A program made the position numbers and the translations under genes. Source: Flavobacteriaceae bacterium (GTDB lineage Bacteria; Bacteroidota; Bacteroidia; Flavobacteriales; Flavobacteriaceae). From it: a stretch of DNA of 64,000 nucleotides. Under the pieces are notes generated by a model, which was not told where the DNA came from, searched no databases, and worked only from the letters and a program-made list of their open reading frames with translations. Shown piece after piece: positions 59,069 through 64,000 of the stretch. Numbering within the stretch: position 1 is the stretch's first letter; each line of letters begins with the position of its first letter. Location of the stretch: NCBI GenBank assembly GCA_023264015.1, contig JALQTJ010000001.1, positions 1 to 64,000 of the forward strand. Direction: 5' to 3'.

Positions 59069-60987
59069 TAGTGCTCCTTCTGGCTTCATGCTTATGGGTG
59101 TCGGGTTACACTCAATTTAGTGCGACTCAGGTTTCTTGGGATACAGAATGGGAAGAATTAGGTGACGCTCAATACAAACTCATTTTCAATGCCTCTATTG
59201 AAGAGGGGTGGCATATCTTCTCTCAATATTCTCCAGAGGGCGGAAGTCAACCGGCGTTTTTTGAATTCATTGAAACCGAGGCATACCAAAGGATAGGCCC
59301 AGTAATTGAGCCTACTCCTGAAGCCTATTACAATGATGTATTTGAAATTACCGAGCAGATCTTTACAGAGAAGGTACGATTTGAGCAAGTGGTTGAGGTA
59401 TATGATCTGACTAAACCCATTGAAATCACATTGTATTATCAGGTCTGTAAAGAGCTGTGTATCTCTGCGAGTGAAGACTTTATATTTCAAATTGGACAGT
59501 CTTCTAATACTACTACTGAAGATAATGTTGTTGAGCCTAGAGACGCTCTTAAGTCGGCGCTAGATTTAAAGCTTGATCTTAAGAATGAACGGTATCTAGA
59601 AAGTATTGGAGCAAAAGAAGGATCATTGAATATATGGAGCCTTGCCCTTTTGGGATTTTTAGGTGGACTTATAGCGCTATTAACTCCTTGTGTGCTGCCG
59701 ATTATTCCACTTACGGTTTCGTATTTCAATCAAAAAAAGAATGCTACACCTTGGGCCGTGCTCTATGGCCTTTCTATCATTGTGTTGTATATAAGCGCAG
59801 GCCTTCCGTTTCTATTTGGATCCAAGGCAGATCCGCAGTTATTCAACGAAATCGCCAGTCACCCGGCGGTCAATTTCTTACTGTTTATCGTACTGTTGCT
59901 TTTTGCGCTTTCGTTTATTTTTTGCTTCGAATTAAATCTACCCTCGAGCTGGATTCGTATCACAGATCAAAAAAGTGAACGAACGAAAGGATTTGTTTCA
60001 GTCCTTTTTATGGCCTTGACTTTAGTTTTAGCCTCGTTTTCTTGTACAGGTCCCATCTTAGGTGGAGTCTTGGGTGCCCTTGCGACCCAAACAGAGGCAG
60101 GCACTTTTGGGGTTTCATTACTTGTGATATTAGGTGCTTTTGGAGTAGCACTAGCCCTTCCGTTTACGCTTCTTGCCATTTTCCCTAATGCCTTATCAAG
60201 ATTGCCAAAAAGTGGGGAATGGATGAATTCAGTGAAGTTTGTTTTGGGGGTTCTTGAACTCGTCTTAGCGTTCAAATTCTTATCGAATACAGATTTGGTC
60301 GCGGGTTGGTCATTCTTTAAGTACGAGATAATCGTTGGCATTTGGTTTATTATTGGTGTAAGTGCTACCCTATATCTACTTGTTAAACTTTGGAATGACA
60401 CCACAAATCGAATAGTTGGCGTACTAATTCTGATGCCTGTACTTTGGCTTGCAGTTGTTAGCGGGCTTGCGTTGAAGGATCCTTTAAAAGGCGGTGTTAT
60501 TAACACCTTTGCACCTCCTTTATATTATACTTTGAATGCCGAAGAAACGCCTTGTCCTCTGGGTCTTGAATGTTCTTTAAATTTTGAAGAAGGCCTGCAA
60601 CGAGCTCAAGCTGAAAACAAGCCTATTTTCATTGACTTTACTGGGTATTCTTGCGTCAATTGCCGGAGAATGGAGGCTGAGGTTTGGAGCGACCCGCGGA
60701 TCTATTCCTACCTAAAAGAAGACGTTATTCTCGTTAGTTTGTACGTTGACGATAGAACTGAATTAGCTTCTTCTTTAAGAGGTAAATACCAATTGCCCGA
60801 TGGCCGCATTAAATCGATACGTACCATTGGTCAGTATTGGTCTTTGTTTCAAGCGGTAAACTTTAAGTCTATTTCACAGCCTTTTTATGTGCTATTGAAT
60901 CATGACCTAACGCTAATCCAAGAACCTATTCAATTCAGTTCACGAAGCGCCTTTTTGGCTTGGATGGAGCGCGCTTTGCAAGAATAG
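59056..60987 (+). CDS. DsbD-like thiol:disulfide interchange protein
   Basis: DsbD carries electrons across the inner membrane to periplasmic thiols. The 643-residue protein has a signal peptide (about 1-20), an N-terminal DsbD-alpha-type domain (20-150) with a Cys131-Cys135 pair (CKELC), an eight-segment membrane domain (about 195-470) with redox cysteines in TPCVLP (Cys212) and SCTGP (Cys330), and a C-terminal thioredoxin domain with Cys533-x2-Cys536 (YSCVNCR). All three redox sites are therefore intact. It overlaps tilS by 13 nt. Clients cannot be predicted. Confidence 0.92.
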   Translation: MARIVVLLLASCLWVSGYTQFSATQVSWDTEWEELGDAQYKLIFNASIEEGWHIFSQYSPEGGSQPAFFEFIETEAYQRIGPVIEPTPEAYYNDVFEITEQIFTEKVRFEQVVEVYDLTKPIEITLYYQVCKELCISASEDFIFQIGQSSNTTTEDNVVEPRDALKSALDLKLDLKNERYLESIGAKEGSLNIWSLALLGFLGGLIALLTPCVLPIIPLTVSYFNQKKNATPWAVLYGLSIIVLYISAGLPFLFGSKADPQLFNEIASHPAVNFLLFIVLLLFALSFIFCFELNLPSSWIRITDQKSERTKGFVSVLFMALTLVLASFSCTGPILGGVLGALATQTEAGTFGVSLLVILGAFGVALALPFTLLAIFPNALSRLPKSGEWMNSVKFVLGVLELVLAFKFLSNTDLVAGWSFFKYEIIVGIWFIIGVSATLYLLVKLWNDTTNRIVGVLILMPVLWLAVVSGLALKDPLKGGVINTFAPPLYYTLNAEETPCPLGLECSLNFEEGLQRAQAENKPIFIDFTGYSCVNCRRMEAEVWSDPRIYSYLKEDVILVSLYVDDRTELASSLRGKYQLPDGRIKSIRTIGQYWSLFQAVNFKSISQPFYVLLNHDLTLIQEPIQFSSRSAFLAWMERALQE

Positions 60988-61041
60988 CACAATTCCTTAT
61001 CACTGTTTGAGAGTTGCGGTAAACCCTCTGTTCTTTGAGGG

Positions 61042-62448
61042 ATGGTTTATGCGCAAAAGACATTCGTTCAAAAAGGAATCGATGTAGAAATAAGCACGAT
61101 CTCTCTTACCTTACAAAAAGGATATGGTGTGCGCAGTTCAGGTATTCCCTTGGCACTGGTTAAGGATCAGTGTGATCGCGCCAAAATAGTATTGGATCAA
61201 ATAGGCCTTCGCCTCAAGGGAGTTAGGTATATATTTCAAGCCTCAATTTCTGCAAATACCACTTCTTATGTTGCCTCTGAGATGGCTGTTGTTGCTCTTT
61301 TAGTTGACGGTTTAAAGGGACGATTACAAAACGATATTCGTGATGATATTTATGTTGGCAGCTTTGACCTTAATGGCAGGGCACTTGCGCTGGAGTATCC
61401 AGAGAAATATTATGTGGCTGCTTTGAAGAGGGGGGCTAAGCATCTTATTTTGCCAGAGACAAATATCAAACAACTCCCTAGATCCAATGAGGTCATCCTA
61501 GTTGGAATCCGCACACTTTTAGATCTATTGCAATTTTTGGAAACGCGAAGTGTTCGCCCTGTAGAGGATAAACCGGTTGAGCTTTCTTGCGATCAAGAAA
61601 TAACACCCTTCTTCTCTCAACCTACGGCGGCTAGAGCCTTAGATTTAGCGATTATCGGAAGACATCATTTACTCATATTTGGAAGACCAGGTATAGGTAA
61701 AACTTCAATCATACAGCACTACATGAAGGTTTTACCTGCCTTGAATAAAGTACAGAAGAAGAGTTTGTGGCCTATAGAGGTAAAGAGAAACAAACCGCTA
61801 TCGGAATGTATTCCGGTCGTGTATATTCATCCTAAAATGAGTGTAAACGAAATTTATGGGGGAGGACGACAGGCGTTCCCTGGAGCCATCTCTTTAGCGC
61901 ACCACGGTATCGTCGTAGCCGATGAATTGGATCATTTTTCTAAGCTTAAACTTGAGACGCTGAAAATGGGGCTTGAGGAGGGCGAAGCTGTATTAGACAA
62001 GAATCAAAATACGGCACGCTATCCTGCAGCATTTACTTTGATCGGGAGTTGTAATGAAGACCTCCGAGAATTAAGTGTAACGCAATTTTCATCCTCTTTC
62101 TTAGATCGCATTGACCTCATTGTTCAGCTCCATAAGCCTAATTTGGATGAGGAGCTATGCTTTTTTGATCCGAAAGAAGTTCGATACAGACTCGACCAAG
62201 CCATTGGCTATAGGGATGAGATGAAAGCGAAGTATTCATTTGAGTCACCTATAGCCACTTACCGCAACCTACCTATTTCAAAAGATGGTAAGTCGTTTAT
62301 TCAAAAGGTCATAGGTTCTGATAAAGGTTCTGTGCGAAGCCTTAATCGTTGGATTCAAACTTCTTTTTCAATGATGTTTCTAGATCAGAATACTCACCTT
62401 ACAGAAGAACAGTTGGCGGAAGCCTTGAGCTTCAAAAGACTTCACTAA
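61042..62448 (+). CDS. divergent ComM/YifB-like Mg-chelatase-family AAA+ protein
   Basis: The 468-residue protein keeps the outline of ComM (YifB), a branch-migration helicase: an N-terminal Lon/ChlI-like domain (about 10-165), then AAA+ with HHLLIFGRPGIGKT (Walker A 214-221), a GGG-PGAISLAHHGIVVADELDHF block (Walker B Asp294-Glu295) and arginine-bearing LDRID (354-358). Canonical features are lost: the DLRKEGS-type motif of the N-terminal domain, the GPPG form of the P-loop, HHTIS (here HPKMS), and the NPCPCG finger insert between the sensor and LDRID, which is deleted. It lies 54 bp after dsbD and converges with recG, overlapping it by 4 nt. Function not established. Confidence 0.75.
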   Translation: MVYAQKTFVQKGIDVEISTISLTLQKGYGVRSSGIPLALVKDQCDRAKIVLDQIGLRLKGVRYIFQASISANTTSYVASEMAVVALLVDGLKGRLQNDIRDDIYVGSFDLNGRALALEYPEKYYVAALKRGAKHLILPETNIKQLPRSNEVILVGIRTLLDLLQFLETRSVRPVEDKPVELSCDQEITPFFSQPTAARALDLAIIGRHHLLIFGRPGIGKTSIIQHYMKVLPALNKVQKKSLWPIEVKRNKPLSECIPVVYIHPKMSVNEIYGGGRQAFPGAISLAHHGIVVADELDHFSKLKLETLKMGLEEGEAVLDKNQNTARYPAAFTLIGSCNEDLRELSVTQFSSSFLDRIDLIVQLHKPNLDEELCFFDPKEVRYRLDQAIGYRDEMKAKYSFESPIATYRNLPISKDGKSFIQKVIGSDKGSVRSLNRWIQTSFSMMFLDQNTHLTEEQLAEALSFKRLH

Positions 62449-64000
62449 CTGATATAACTCCAGAGTAATTTTCCCCTTAAGAGCATTTGTAGGGTAGATC
62501 TGATGCAGTGATGTTCTTGAAGCTCTAAGCTTGCATCCTTTTCTAAAAGGCCTTGCACAAGGGCTCGAATAGTTCCCATCAAAGCGACATCATCGACGAG
62601 ATCAGCAAATTTTAACTGAAGTGTACCACTTTGCTGTGTTCCCATTAGATCTCCTGGACCTCTTAGTTTCAAATCAATTTCTGAAAGATCAAATCCACTG
62701 CTGTATTTTACCATGCTCTCAATGCGCGTTTTTGCATCTTCTGACAATTTATCTTTGGTCATAAGTATACAGTACGACTGATGTGCTCCTCTACCGACAC
62801 GCCCTCTAAGCTGATGCAGTTGAGCCAAACCAAAGCGCTCTGCACTCTCGATAATCATAACCGTAGCGTTAGGTACGTTTACTCCAACTTCAATAACTGT
62901 AGTGGCTACCATGATTTGAGTGGTTCCTTTCTCAAATTGATTCATCTCATACTGCTTTGCCTCTGCACTCATTTGACCGTGCAAGATAGATAAGGCATAT
63001 TCAGGGCTTGGAAATTCGCGGCAAAGACTCTCATATCCATCCATTAAGTCTTTATAATCTAAGGCAGCGGATTCTTGAATGAGCGGATATACTATGTATA
63101 TCTGCCGACCGAGCTTAATTTGTTCGCGAATGAATGCGAATACCTTTAACCTTGAACGATCTGTTCTGTGAGAAGTAATAATGGGGGATCTTCCGGGTGG
63201 TAATTCATCAATGATTGAAATATCAAGGTCTCCATAGGTGCTCATCGCCAACGTTCTGGGAATGGGGGTGGCCGTCATTACCAGAATATGAGGGGGCACT
63301 TCAGCTTTTTTCCACAACTTCGAGCGCTGGGCAACTCCAAAGCGATGTTGTTCATCAATAATTGCCAATCCTAAGTTTTTAAAGATCACCGTATCTTCAA
63401 AAACGGCGTGTGTACCGATCAAAATTTGCAGTTCTCCAGAACGGAGCTCTTCGTGCAAAATACTGCGCTCCTTTTTAGAGGTCGAACCGGTTAGGAGTTT
63501 AACAGCGATATTTAAGGAAGTTAGTTTTGAGGCTATATCGTGGTAGTGCTGTTGGGCTAAAATCTCTGTTGGAGCAACAATACAGGCCTGAGAACCATTG
63601 CCAATTGCAATGAGACAAGTCATAAGGGCAACCATGGTCTTTCCAGACCCTACATCTCCTTGAAGCAGACGATTCATCTGAAGTCCTGAACCCATATCGT
63701 TTCGAATTTCCCGTAAAACACGCTTTTGAGCTTCAGTTAATTCAAAGGGTAAATGAGATTCGTAATAAGCTAAGAATGGGGTACCTACGGCCTCAAATCG
63801 TTGACCTTTGATTGCCGTTTTCTGTTTAATTTTTTGGTAAAGCAAACCCATTTGCATGAAGAATAATTCCTCAAACTTTAAACGGTCTAAAGCCCTTTGT
63901 GTCTCTTTCATCTCGGTAGGTGCATGAAGATGTATCAAAGCCGAGGTTTTATCGATAAGCCTTTGCTCTCTTAGGATATAAGCCGGTAGGGTCTCGTAAA
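62445..64000 (-). CDS. recG: ATP-dependent DNA helicase RecG (5' end beyond window)
   Basis: RecG remodels stalled forks and branched DNA. The frame stays open to the window edge, so the N-terminal part (roughly 180-200 residues) is missing; the first visible codons give YETLPAYILREQ, part of the wedge-domain region. The helicase core shows GDVGSGKTMVAL (Walker A), DEQHRFGVAQRSK (motif II), MTATPIPRTLA, and the C-terminal LHQLRGRVGRG and LRGPGDLMGTQQSG. The stop overlaps the end of the ComM-like gene by 4 nt. Identification is secure. Confidence 0.96.
   Translation of the reverse strand, partial: YETLPAYILREQRLIDKTSALIHLHAPTEMKETQRALDRLKFEELFFMQMGLLYQKIKQKTAIKGQRFEAVGTPFLAYYESHLPFELTEAQKRVLREIRNDMGSGLQMNRLLQGDVGSGKTMVALMTCLIAIGNGSQACIVAPTEILAQQHYHDIASKLTSLNIAVKLLTGSTSKKERSILHEELRSGELQILIGTHAVFEDTVIFKNLGLAIIDEQHRFGVAQRSKLWKKAEVPPHILVMTATPIPRTLAMSTYGDLDISIIDELPPGRSPIITSHRTDRSRLKVFAFIREQIKLGRQIYIVYPLIQESAALDYKDLMDGYESLCREFPSPEYALSILHGQMSAEAKQYEMNQFEKGTTQIMVATTVIEVGVNVPNATVMIIESAERFGLAQLHQLRGRVGRGAHQSYCILMTKDKLSEDAKTRIESMVKYSSGFDLSEIDLKLRGPGDLMGTQQSGTLQLKFADLVDDVALMGTIRALVQGLLEKDASLELQEHHCIRSTLQMLLRGKLLWSYIS

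Overview
This window looks like core chromosome of a Bacteroidota bacterium, most probably an order Flavobacteriales member (Cryomorphaceae/Schleiferiaceae-like; this placement is inference). The signs are a Bacteroidota-type omega subunit (RpoZ-like), a DUF4835 protein between coaBC and recN, an RprX/RprY-like two-component pair, the order ftsK-lolA-lptF/G-ribB, small cytosol-type SRP RNA, near absence of Shine-Dalgarno sequences, and repeated TAnnTTTG boxes (the Bacteroidota -7 promoter element) in front of genes. Coding density is very high and most genes are housekeeping. I see no phage, transposon, integron, CRISPR array or defence island.

Layout. 1-7.4 kb: rplS, trmD and an HtrA protease on the minus strand; dapF, a GNAT acetyltransferase and mltG on the plus strand; then an RsmI-family methyltransferase and dnaA on the minus strand. 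7.4-23.9 kb: a long, mostly plus-strand stretch with a YbgC-type thioesterase, ribD (minus), GNAT-prmC-ligA, dapA-bamD-rpoZ-coaBC-DUF4835, recN, fabI, a glycosyltransferase, a YbbR-like protein, coaE and a histidine kinase/response regulator pair. 23.9-33 kb: a tightly overlapping minus-strand operon (Gfo/Idh oxidoreductase, DUF1015, yggS, DEDDh exonuclease, miaA), pcm, smpB, a TetR regulator and clpB. 33-45 kb: glyA, a glutaminyl cyclase lipoprotein, the SRP RNA gene ffs, an SDR, a transaldolase-like aldolase, an ABC-F ATPase, an unknown two-TM protein, pheT, an RluA-type pseudouridine synthase, panB and sdaA. 45-49 kb: dnaK, tRNA-Ser(UGA) with a hairpin-rich tail, a TIM-barrel lipoprotein and a TSUP exporter. 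49-64 kb: ribB (with a dead RibA half), an LptF/G permease, lolA, ftsK, nhaC, lpd, tilS, a DsbD-like protein, a very divergent ComM/YifB-like AAA+ protein, and recG cut by the window edge.

Functional threads. Several genes serve envelope building (bamD, lolA, LptF/G, mltG, fabI, DUF4835), cofactor synthesis (ribD, ribB, coaBC, coaE, panB), lysine/peptidoglycan precursors (dapF, dapA), translation and RNA (rplS, trmD, prmC, miaA, tilS, pheT, smpB, ffs, tRNA-Ser) and DNA replication or repair (dnaA, ligA, recN, recG, ComM-like, the exonuclease).

There is no obvious new multi-gene system. The best candidates for something undescribed are single proteins that keep a fold but have lost key residues: the ComM-like protein (61042-62448), an exonuclease with an apparently inactivated GIY-YIG domain (24842-25918), and an ABC-F ATPase in which only one composite ATP site looks intact (37216-38835). 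A structured non-coding tract after tRNA-Ser and an SRP RNA gene whose terminator touches the next start codon also deserve attention.
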